From NCBI GenBank assembly GCA_946122785.1, contig CAMGYJ010000008.1, forward strand, positions 15,153,475 through 15,217,474: 64,000 nucleotides of DNA. Direction: 5' to 3'. Below are positions 44,533 to 54,223 of the stretch, one piece after another (position 1 is the stretch's first letter; each line of letters opens with the position of its first letter). The notes beneath the pieces were generated by a model. That model did no database searches and was not told where the DNA came from. It saw only the letters and a program-made list of their open reading frames with translations. The DNA comes from Linum tenue. Taxonomy: Eukaryota; Streptophyta; Magnoliopsida; Malpighiales; Linaceae. The position numbers and the translations under genes are program-made.

Positions 44533-46041
44533 GGCAAAATACACTTTCATAGTCATAACTATTCGCGTTGTGACAAATATAGTCAGTTTTTGAAAAATAC
44601 ACTCGTATAGCCAAAAATTAAATGTTTGTAAAACTTTTTTGTCAACTATAGCCATTTCCGTTACTACCGTTAATGTAGTAACGAACGCCGTCATCGCCAA
44701 ATGACGTGGCTTCCACGTGGATGACATGTCATCGCCAACTAGACCCTATTTGCCCACGTCAGCACTGACTTGGATTCCACCAACAAATTAAATTTTTTTA
44801 TATAATTAATTTTTTTCCCATCCCCACACCGCCTGTTCACCTTCCTCCAACCCCCAGATCTCTTCGTCAAAACTCGAAAGTCGAAACCCAAATTCAGATT
44901 AAAGAAGAACCAACCAGATGCTCGCCGGAGGGGAAAATCCCTAATCAACCAGCTGCTGGCCTGCTATTATATCGAAAGATGCGGCCATCTATGTCGAGAA
45001 GTTTCCCTTGGTGTCTCGTCCTCGATTCAAGTTTCCAGGTCCTCGTCGGAGGGAGATATCCCGACTCTTTCTTTCTTCCTCTTCGAATTTCAACTTCCTC
45101 TTCGAATCTACCCAGTTCGTCGACCAAGAGAGAGGCAGGTGCAACGATTGGGTTTCCTTCGCTAGAGTAGGCATCATAAACCAGGTCGGATATCAATGTT
45201 GGAGAAGCGGCGGGCCTTATCGATGCTTTGACAGATGGTGTAGATCTAGAAAGTGGAGCGAGAGGCGGAAGCGGCACGATGGAGGCGATGTCGGGAGAAA
45301 CTGATTGATGTTGCCGACAAAAGCAAAGGGTGAGAGAACCAGATATAGAGGAACCAAATCCATTTCTCCAAAAATATATTTCCTTCGTCATCCTCTCCGA
45401 GACCCCTCACCACCGCCAGATTGAAATTTCGTCGCCTCCAAATCCACCATTGCCAGATCTGGGCTCGGCCTTGACGACCTGATTCTACCCTCTCTGCGCT
45501 CCTCTCCTCATCCTCACCATCGGCGTCGGGTCCGATTGTCGATCAAATCACATGCCCATCCTGCCGGCGGTGTAGCTTTAGGATCCATCTCTAAGTTCTA
45601 TCTCCTCTACACCAAATTCCCCTTTCGCCCTCCCGGCGCCGCCGCCCTCACTTCCACGCCTTCGTCGTATTAAGTTTTCTTGAATCTGAATTTGGGTGAT
45701 GGAAGTTTTTGGATTTTCTTGAAACTGAATTTGAGTTCGACGAGGGAATGGGTTTGGGGGTTTCAATTAGGGAAGAGATCGCAAAAGCATATGGTCTGGA
45801 GGAAGATGATTTTTCATTTTTTAATTTTTTTCATGTAATTGCAATTTAATAAAAAATAATACTTCCACCTGGCATCTTTTTTGACGAAAAGTCGCCACGT
45901 CAGTAGAAAACGTTTGTCTACTCCGCATTTACAGTGATGCCTTTAAAGTTTGTGACGGAATGGCTATATGAGTATATTTTTCAAAAAGTGGCTATAATTG
46001 TCACAACGCGAATAGTTATGGCTATGAAAGTGTATTAAGCC
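44533..46041. mobile_element. Non-autonomous MULE-like element (1.5 kb)
   Basis: Inverted ends of about 170 bases start GGC(AA/TT)AATACACTTTCATAG and continue TAACTATTCGCGTTGTGACAA in both orientations. It is inserted in a T-run (8 T on the left, 7 T on the right), so the target duplication is a homopolymer. The core 44800-45800 is GC-rich, with ORFs on both strands (148 codons minus at 44945-45391). It resembles captured exon DNA, but no family was recognised. Confidence 0.7.
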
Positions 46042-48755
46042 TTTTTTTATAATGGTGAAGGATTTTATTACGAATTCAAAGAAACAAACGAAAGAAAAGT
46101 AAGGGCGAAGAAGCTCAACAGGATTGAGCCGCCCGCAGAAAGCAAAACCGAAAAAAAGAACGAACGAAAGAAAAGAGAAACACATAAAAGCACAGTTGAA
46201 TGTACCAGACCAATCCTACTGTGACGAAGAACAAAGCGGAAAAAGTACAGAATCCCAGCGATACAGGGTAAAACAAAACAACGATCAAAGCCAAAGGAGC
46301 CAAAGAAAATGTTCAGCTGAAAGGGCACGGATCAGGGATCGTTGTAGAGGGGTCTATCATATGATCGTAGAGCCATTGATGGCCCTCCTCTTTAGTGAAT
46401 TTTCCCATCGCAACAGGTCATTCAAGCATTGATTTAAAAGCTTTTCAAGCGACAACTGTTTTTTCTGACTAGAGTTTTGGAAGATTCGTCGGTTTCTTTC
46501 GAGCCACAAATGCCAGGTAATTGCATGAAGGGCGCATAAATTGATCTATTTATCCGGGTTGTCGGGGGGACTGGATTGCCAATCTCTGTTTTTGAAAAGA
46601 TTTCCTCGCTGGTGTTGTATGGATCATCTTGAGAGTTGTCAACCATAGGAAGATTCAAATTTTTGTTGGGATGATCTGCTTCCAAATCGACTTGGCAAGG
46701 AAAATGGGGAATTCCGGAAATTTATTATTCACGAGTATCCTGTACATGGAATGAACAGAAAAAGAGTTGTCTAGGTCGGGTAGCCAAAACGGACGGCTAG
46801 GCCTGCTTGTGACCTAGTCATTAGTGTGTCTATCAAGAAAATCAAGTAAAGAAGAAAGTTCGCGCTCAGCTCCCCCTCTCAGCACAATATTTAAAGGAAT
46901 ATCCGATCTAATACCCTTATCGTTGCGGTTTCTGACATTGTAGATTCTGGTGGCAGGGTCGGACGAAGCAGCAGCAACCCGTGGGAAGTTGAAAGCGAGA
47001 GATATTTTAGGGATCCAAAAATTGTGCCAGAAGGAACACCACACTCCATTACCAGGGTCGATGTAAGTCAAATTCCAGAAATTATCGTGCTCTCCTTCGA
47101 GATGTTGGTCCAAGCTGAGTTGGCAAAGCCGTTGCTGCATTTGCCGGGGTACCACTGAGAGTGAGGGTTGGTGTATTTGTGGCGGATCAGAGTCCTCCAC
47201 TATCTATCACTTTCGTGAGCAGATCTCCATTGCCATTTGCTCAACATTCCTTCATTGAAACACGTCAAATCGATGATTCCCAAACCCCCTGCGATCGAGG
47301 TGCTTTGCATCTTTCTCAGCTAACCAAGGGAACCTTATCAATTTCGGTTGTTCCACTCCATATAAATATGCGTTGAATTCCTTCCATCCTATTGATAACC
47401 GCCTTCGGAGCCCTCAACAGAGAAAAAAGATAAACTGCTTGGTTGGACAGAACGGCTTTGTTGAGGACGACTCTTCCTCCCATCGATAGGAACCAGCTCT
47501 TCCATCCATCCAACCTCTTCTGATATTTGTCAATAATAGAATCCCAGGTACTTGGATGGTTCAGCACTCCATCTGCAACCAAACAAATTCGCGAAGAACT
47601 CTGGGTTTGGAATATCACCTATGGTAAACATAACAGTTTTGTCCAGATTGATGTTGAGTCCTGTAAATGCTTGGAAGCAGACGAGTGTGGCAATGATGTT
47701 GAGAACCTATCGTAAGAAGCTTAGCAAAAAATGAGGGTATCATCTGCGAAGCGAAGGTGAGTCACTTTGCCGCTGCTGCTGTCTTCATTGATGCAAAAAC
47801 CTTTAATCTTACCCTCGACACTCACTTTGGATATCATGAAATCAAGGACATCCATAATCAGGACAAAGAGACCAGAAGAAAGCGAATCACCATGTCTAAG
47901 GCCTTTATCCATAGGGAAAAAGCCATTGGATTCGCCAATGATGAGGACAGAAACGAGGGAGAGCACATAGTACCTTGTATCCAGTCAAGCCACTTCGGGG
48001 GAAACCCAAGTTTGAAAGAACCTTAAAAAGACTTCTCCAATTTACGTTGTCGAAAGCTTTCTCTATGTCGATTTTGAACATGAGTCTAGGTTTTTTGCTC
48101 TTCTTTCTACTGTCCACAAGCTCGAAGGCGATCAGCTGTGCATCAGCAATTTGGCGCCCTTTCATATAGGCTTCTTGGTTGGGTGAGACAAGCTTCGGCA
48201 GAAGCGAGCTAAGTCTGGGTGCAAGGACCTTGCTGACGAGTTTGTTAATAGATCTCATGAGGCTGATCGGTCTTAGGTCCTTGGTGTCTTCCACCATGTC
48301 TGTTTTGGGAAGCAAGCAAAGGAAGGGGTGAGTGGCACTTTTTGGGAGAGTGCCATTTGAATGGAACTCGGAGAACGCATGAACGACGTCATCTTTAAAC
48401 CAAACCCAACACTTTTTATAGAACTCCCATGTGAATCCGTCCGGACTAGGGGCTTTGTTGCCATCAAAGTCGGTGAGGCATTCCCAAATCTCTTCTTCGC
48501 AGAAAGGGCGTGTAAGGACGAGGGCTTCATAATTGGAGACAACTTTGTTGGTGTAGTGTCTTGGGAAGGGTCGATCAGGTGTTGGTTCTTTGCAGAAATT
48601 CATGTAGAAATCCACCAGGCCATTCGCCACCGCCTCTTGACAAAATAAATATTTTTCCAAGTAAAAATCCGGACCCAAGATCGAAATGGTAAAATTTGCT
48701 TCTCTCTTTGTCTGAGTGATAGTAAGACGACATCTAGCTTTGGCTACTATAAAAA
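46042..48755 (-). mobile_element. 5'-truncated L1-type LINE
   Basis: A minus-strand LINE whose poly(A) tail is the T-run at 46042-46048 (the MULE at 44533-46041 split this run). Coding content, read right to left, is RT then the zf-RVT end. The 5' end stops near 48755, next to a hydroxypyruvate-reductase exon, so 5' truncation on insertion is likely. Confidence 0.85.
46400..48678 (-). pseudogene. LINE ORF2 reverse transcriptase (broken)
   Basis: From 48678: EEEIWECLTDFDGNKAPSPDG and DLRPISLM are RT blocks, then KIDIEKAFDNVNW. The catalytic FADDTLIF motif is at about 47724-47760, followed by the LDGWKSWFLSMGGRVVLNKA linker at about 47500. The C-terminal tail has RNRRIFQNSSQK near 46490. Frameshifts around 48010, 47720 and 47310 and several stops inactivate it. 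The endonuclease part is missing. Function in active copies: target-primed reverse transcription. Confidence 0.88.
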
Positions 48756-48757
48756 AT

Positions 48758-48925
48758 TCAATAGTGAAAAGCTAACTTTAAATTATTCTGGTAGAAAGGG
48801 TATGAAACCCCAGGCTTTGCCTTCCTGGATTTGTATGCAATGGTGCAGCCGAATGCCTCGAGTCTTTTGGCAACTTGGTACCCAATTCGACCCAGACCCA
48901 CATTTCCAATCCGCTTGCCTCGTAG
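48758..48925 (-). pseudogene. Hydroxypyruvate/glyoxylate reductase (HPR3-like) exon fragment
   Basis: On the minus strand a splice acceptor (TTTTCAG) at 48926-48927 precedes LRGKRIGNVGLGRIGYQVAK, then RLEAFGCTIAYKSRKAKPGVSYPFY. This is the NAD(P)-binding Rossmann start (GLGRIG) of D-isomer-specific 2-hydroxyacid dehydrogenases, closest by eye to plant HPR3/hydroxyphenylpyruvate reductases. Upstream intron-like sequence extends toward about 49130. The exon runs out after YQNNLKLAF, where the LINE begins. Active relatives reduce hydroxypyruvate, glyoxylate or hydroxyphenylpyruvate. Only one exon is present, so it is a relic or captured piece. Confidence 0.8.
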
Positions 48926-49223
48926 CTGAAAACAGAACAGAATGATCATTCAATCAATCAATCAATTGGGTCAATTCAATTTCTTGTAATCGAAACCACC
49001 AGTACTAGTGAACTTAGATCTGAAAACCCCAGAAGAGTAAACCCTGGAATTTCAACTTTATCAAACCCTAGAATGCTTGGCAACTAGTGAAATCGAGATG
49101 GGGGTTTGTTTGATTAACCTTAGAACCGAGGGGTTAATAGTCTCCTTTAGAAGCCCAGAACCCTTGCTTGGTATCAGAGCTGGGTCTTTGAAGGATTTAA
49201 ATTCGCCAAAGACGATCAAAGAA

Positions 49224-50492
49224 ATGACAGGATTCTTACCCGCCTCTGCATCTTACTCAGCAAACACCAATCCGCCATGGTTCGACGGCACAGACTACAC
49301 TGTCTGGAAGAAAAGAATGAGAATCTACCTACGAGGCGTTGATGGAGGGTTATGAGCTATAGTCAAGAAGGGGCCAATCCCCATGGATGATGAGGAAGAA
49401 GAAAAATGGGAAGATGATAAAAAGTTGTCCTCTCAGCAAGACTCAAGGGCAATGCATATTCTATTCTCTGCGCTCAGTCCAGAAGAAAGAGGTCAAGTGG
49501 CATAGTGTGAGACAGCCAAAGAAATTTGGGAATCTGTTGAAACCACCCATGAAGGTACGTCAGAGGTAAAATAAAGTAGGATAGATGTTCTACTAAATGA
49601 GTATGAATCGTTTGAAATGTGCTCAGGAGAGTCTATCACAAGCATGTATAAGAGATTCAATGATTTGATAAACAGATTAAAAGGCTTAGGAAAAACCTTC
49701 CCTACTAAGGATCTAGTTACAAAAATCTTGCGAAGTCTTCCTAGAGAGTGGTTACCTAAACGAACTGCTATAGAAGAAGCAAAGGAACTGAATGCCTTGT
49801 CAATTGAAATGTTAGTTGGATCCTTACTTAGTCATGCGGAGGTAATTGTTCAGATGAATAGAGAGGATAATAGAAGAAAGAAAGTCATAGCTTTCAAAGC
49901 ACAAGACTACAAAAGCGAGTATGAATATGAAATAGGAGAAGAGTTTGAAAGAGAATTCGCCATGATCAGTAGAAAATTTCACAAAATGCTAAACATGAAA
50001 AGAGATTTTGACGACAGAAAGAATCATGGAAATCAAAGACATTTCAATAATCGCACTTATGATTCTAGGAGAAATAGAGAAGGACTAGAAAAGACATTCA
50101 GTCGATACCCTGATAGAAATGCAGGAAGTAGCACTCAAAATGACAAAAACCTTCCCAGAAGAATAGACAAACCAACTGAAGAGCGTGAAAGGTTTACTCA
50201 GGAAGTTAAGGAAGACCATAGGTCTTCCAGTGAAAATGATTTAACAATCTGCTTTAAGTGTGGAAAGTCAGGTCACATGAGGTCCATATGTCCCCTGAAT
50301 CTAAAGAAGCAAGAGAAGGCAATGGCAGCTTCCTGGAGTGATTACAGTTCTGAGGAGGATGCAGAAACAAGGAATCTTGCCTACATGGCATTTGCAACCA
50401 AAGATGACAGTGAATCAACTTCTCAGATAAGCAGTGATCACATACTCCCTACAAGTTACCAGGTAATCTCCGACTCAGAGTCTGAAAGGTAA
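49224..50492 (+). pseudogene. copia Gag with in-frame stops
   Basis: UBN2-type Gag: NPPWFDGTDYTVWKKRMRIYL at the start, then LLNEYESFEMCSGESITSMY and RSLPREW. The zinc knuckle CFKCGKSGHMRSIC is at about 50250-50291. Stops at 49353 (TGA for Trp), about 49503 (TAG for Gln) and about 49575 (TAA) interrupt one open frame. Each is explained by a single transition or substitution. Gag packages the element RNA; this copy is not translatable in full. Confidence 0.88.
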
Positions 50493-51043
50493 CTTGAAAG
50501 CTGTAAAACGAATATTAGATATCTCAAGGAAACAATTGAGTTAGGACTATGGTATCCATTTTCTGATTCTTTTGATCTCTCAGGCTATAGTGACTCAGAT
50601 TATGGGTTTAGTTGATAGGAAAAGCACCTCTGGGAGTATTCAATTTCTAGGACCTGCTCTTGTCTCTTGGTTTAGCAAGAAGCAAGGGGCAGTTGCACTA
50701 TCAACCGCTGAAGCGGAATACCTTGCAGCAGGGAGCTGTTGTGCTCAAATCATGTGGATGAAAACACAATTATCAGATTATGGGTTTAAATTTCAGAATA
50801 TCCCTTCTTGGTGTGATAATACAAGTGCAATATGCATGACGAAAAATCCAGTGCAACACTCTAGGACTAAGCATATATAAATAAAGTATCATTACATAAG
50901 AGATCTAATCCTAGCAGGCCATGTATGCCTACAGTTTATACCCACAGAACACCAGTTAGCCGACCTATTCACAAAACCCTTACCTTGTGAACGTTTCACT
51001 TATCTTTGCACCAAATTAGGATTAAGATCTTTTAGCCAAATCT
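50493..51043 (+). pseudogene. copia RNase H remnant (protease, integrase and RT deleted)
   Basis: Straight after Gag the sequence reads IRYLKETIELGLWYPF..GYSDSDY, then RKSTSGSIQFLGPALVSWFS, LSTAEAEYLAAGSC, and TKPLPCERF..LGLRSF near 51040. These are the last ~170 residues of copia Pol. Everything between the Gag zinc knuckle region and RNase H is missing, a clean internal deletion of roughly 3 kb. Stops near 50615 and 50880 are also present. Confidence 0.85.
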
Positions 51044-51337
51044 AGGGTCTAAAAGATAAAGAAATCATTGGGTGTGTTTTGCTCTAGGCACTTTGCTTGT
51101 CTTGATTTACTTAACAAGCTTCCTTTTTCGGCTCATGCGTGCTAACTCTATCTTTTTTTCTTAATCATTAAACTCGGTTAGAACGAAATAAACTCTTTGT
51201 ATTCCCTGCTTCCCCCGCTCTCCTGCTCTATTTAAACCGGTCTTCTAACCCCACCATTCTTCACTCTTCTTCGACAACTACAAACCTGAAGCCACCTAAA
51301 ACTCTCCTTGCCATTAACAAACCCAACACCACCAAAA

Positions 51338-52359
51338 ATGAGTGATCATTTGCCACGACCCTTTCGCTTCGATGGGCTGGTGCATACCTACCCAGGCTAC
51401 ATGTTTCATGAGACTGTGGTGATAAACCATCACCTCACCTCCAGCATTTCGAAAACAGAAGGCTGCACCACATCATCCAACTCGACCCTTATGAGTTCAA
51501 TCTCTATAAGTATGATATCATATCTCTAATAGAGGGTCTGGGATGGGATTACCTCCTTCGTCCAACTCTCCATCCAGCCTGTCCCGGTGCAGTCAAGTAC
51601 TTCTACTCAAATCTTAGATGTCAAGGAATCAGCACCAGAAGCTTCTCAATAGTTGTCTATGGTCACCTTTTGACCATTCCAGTAGGAGCCCTAAATGGAA
51701 TCCTAGGGTTCCCAGTTCAAGAGCTAGATATAGCCCATCCCTCAGAGTTCTGGAAACAAGACTTCGTCCTACCCATTGAGTATGCAAACTTCTCCACTGA
51801 GCCTACAAGTGGGACTGATGTGCCCATTCCCATCAGCTGGCTGTATCCACGATTGAGGATTTTTCATCACTTCATCACTCACATTTTCTTTCCTCGATCA
51901 TACAACCTAGATGTAGTCCTGCCCCTTGATCTTTGGATCATTGCGAGTGCAGGACGCAAGCTAGACTACTCCAAACTACTGTTTGCCAACCTCCTTCCAG
52001 CTGGGGATGAGCATTACCAAGGGCTGCTACCATTTGGATCTATTATCACTCGACTACTGGTTAACCTGGGGATTGATCTGTCAGATTACCGAAGTGTGTC
52101 CCACACCATGTATGTTGGTGCCCTTGATGTGCTAATGATCTTAGACCTGCCTACTGACATTTCCCCTTCACCTCCTCCTCTCCCATCTACTTCCATCCTG
52201 GGTCCTCGCCCAAAACCTGTGTCCACCAAAAAGGGAAAATCTACTGCTGGTGAAACCAGTAAAAATGCAAACTTGGTGTTTACAGTCTCTGATGGAAACT
52301 CTTCCTCAGATGACTCAGCTGCCTCTGCCCCAGAAGGCCCTTCCTCTCCTGCTTCCTAA
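51338..52359 (+). pseudogene. env-like / 'putative plant transposon protein' ORF of SIRE-type copia (frameshifted)
   Basis: ATG at about 51338 (MSDHLPRPFRFDGLVHTYPG). A frame change near 51450 is followed by LIEGLGWDYLLRPTLHPACPGAVKYFYSNLRCQG. The ORF 51670-52359 (LLTIPVGALNGILGFPVQ...LPAGDEHYQGLLPFGSIITRLL) ends in a Ser/Pro-rich tail. This downstream ORF is characteristic of SIRE/Maximus elements and is called env-like by position. I see no signal peptide or fusion motif here, and its role is unknown. Confidence 0.7.
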
Positions 52360-52662
52360 TATCCCTGCTTGTCCTGATGGGGAATTCTTCTTTAGCTTCG
52401 TAGTTTCTGTAGCTTTAAGTTTTCTTTTGTTAAGTAGTTTCCTGCTGCACATCGCGTGTATGCAGGTATTCAGGGGGAATTTTTTTAAAGGAGTTGGTTC
52501 CTTTCGTAGTTGTTAGTACCCCTGCCTCCCCATATTTTGTAATTCTCTCCGGGCCTCCTAAGTAATATAAAATTAGTTGTTGTTTCTTTTCGAGTACTGC
52601 TTCCTGCTCTTCTGTCTTTTATTTTTCAGGCTATCCCAGACTTCTCGGACGAAGGGGGAAAA

Positions 52663-53296
52663 TGAAGAAAGGTGTCGTCAACCTCAAGATATTTGAACGA
52701 CGACATTTTCCTCTCTTCTACACTTTGACCACACGACAACGTTTATCCTGCAACGGCACCGTCCAAGGATTCGTCCTTCCAAGTCTTCTTCTTAGACTAG
52801 GATTATCGTTCTGCTCAAAACTAGCCTCCCATCTAAAAGGAGCGGCAGCAAAAATCCAAGGAGTTCCTCGATGATGATCCACAGACACCACCGACTCCAT
52901 GGCAGACCATGATGAAGCCCAGGAGCGCATCAAGCTACCAGCAACGGTCATCCTCTCTTCTTAGTATAAATACCTTCTCTTCTCCTTCATTTAGACTTGG
53001 CAGTCTGTAGTGAGAGAAACATGAGAGTTCTTTATCTATTTTGGGTCCATAAGTGTTTTACTTCAGTAGCTAGATTCACAGTGTGTAATCTGGGTGAATT
53101 AGACTTGGGAAGTAGGTTGTTTGAGAGTTTCAAAGTGCCAACCTCGTTGGCATGGATTAGAAAGTTCTTGTATAAATCTTTTCTACGGTAATTTCCTTCT
53201 CAATTCAATAAATTAGCTTTTCTTTACAATCTGCTTGAGAAAGAAAGTAGAGTCATCAGTTTGTTCTAGCAACTGATTTCTTCCTCAGAGTCAACA
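52663..53296 (+). repeat. Probable 3' LTR of the SIRE-like element
   Basis: Begins TGAAGAAAGG right after the polypurine tract and has a TATA box near 52963. The end is estimated (GAGTCAACA). No second copy is available in the window for comparison. Confidence 0.5.
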
Positions 53297-53372
53297 CCAC
53301 TTTATACACAATAATATTATCTCATGAGTGGCCGTAATTCGAGGATAGGTCTATTGTTATATCTCTGGAGAA

Positions 53373-53395
53373 TGTCACGACCTTACTCTCGATCG
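53373..53395 (-). repeat. 23-bp fragment identical to the gypsy LTR terminus
   Basis: TGTCACGACCTTACTCTCGATCG equivalents (23 bases at 53373-53395) are identical to the start of the LTR at 58730. Similarity stops at 53396. It marks where the 3' LTR of the gypsy element would end, but the rest of that LTR is absent. Confidence 0.6.
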
Positions 53396-54223
53396 GGACA
53401 GGCTGGATGGAGAGTTGGACGAAGGAATAAAACTGTTTGAGAACCGGTACATTATAAACAATATAATATCATAGTAGAACACACATAAAGTATTAATTCA
53501 ATGCCTTAATGAGTAAAAATGATAATTACAGGTACCATTTAATAATTCTACACAACATATATATACAGCAACTAAAAAAACCCTAACCTAATCCTAAGCG
53601 ACAGCGCCGCTTCCCCATCCCCCCTCCCTCTCTCCTTTCTCCACTCCCACCGCCGCACCTATTTTCATTTTTCAGCCACTATAGCCTTCTGCAATTCCTC
53701 AAAAATCCATCACCACATTCAATTCTTCCTCATCCTTTCTTAACCCGTAAATGCTCTTCCTCGTCCCAATCCGTGAAATGGCTCGGATTTAATCCAAGCC
53801 TCTAGTGAGACAGGGCAGCTTAGCGGGGATCTGCTTGCGACGGTGGCGACGGGATGGAAGCACCAGGAGCGGGGAGTTGCTTGCGACGGTGGCGACGGGA
53901 TGGAAGCGCCGGGAGCGGGGAGCTGCTTGCTACAACAAGGACTGACGATGGCGATGCGATGGCGACTGGGGATGGCGATGCCGGGACAAGAGGTGTTGAC
54001 GGCCGATTCCACGATTGGCCTTTTCTAATTTTTTTTTAAGGGTAAACCAAACGGCCGAACCGAGGCGACCGGCTTGAGCGGCTCGAGCGGTTAACCGCTT
54101 CGACCGCTCGCCGGCCGCTGCATAAAACCGTGGTGGTTAAATAGCTGATCCGAGCCGGTTTTACGGCCGGGTGGCGGCTTTGGCGGTCCGGCTGGCCGGC
54201 TCGGTTCGGCTTTGACAGCACTG
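53396..54223. other. GC-rich block replacing the 3' end of the gypsy element
   Basis: No gene supported. It contains a two-copy ~46-bp tandem duplication (GCTTGCGACGGTGGCGACGG units near 53830-53930). A segment of GAGCGG/CCGGC repeats (54050-54215) ends at a hAT-like terminus, CAGTGCTGTCAAAG read on the minus strand from 54223. The other terminus and a target duplication were not found. Confidence 0.45.

Larger units (their letters stand above)
49169..53296 (+). mobile_element. SIRE-like Ty1/copia element, internally deleted, with env-like ORF
   Basis: The primer-binding site TGGTATCAGAGC is at 49169-49180, followed by Gag, a truncated RNase H, an extra ORF, a polypurine tract GAAGGGGGAAAA (52651-52662) and a probable 3' LTR from 52663 (TATA box GTATAAATACC near 52963). 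The 3' LTR end near 53296 is approximate. No matching 5' LTR precedes the primer-binding site; instead HPR-like intron sequence is there, so the 5' end is lost or replaced. Gag-pol order with a downstream ORF fits the SIRE/Maximus lineage. Confidence 0.75.

Noticed and set aside
45008..45391. Overlapping ORFs on both strands as a host gene
   Set aside because: They lie in the core of a MULE-like element with no recognised domain; reported only as a possible capture.
53740..54039. Gly/Asp/Ala-rich and Pro/Ser-rich ORFs near the gypsy element
   Set aside because: Caused by a GC-rich 46-bp tandem duplication; no start or family evidence.
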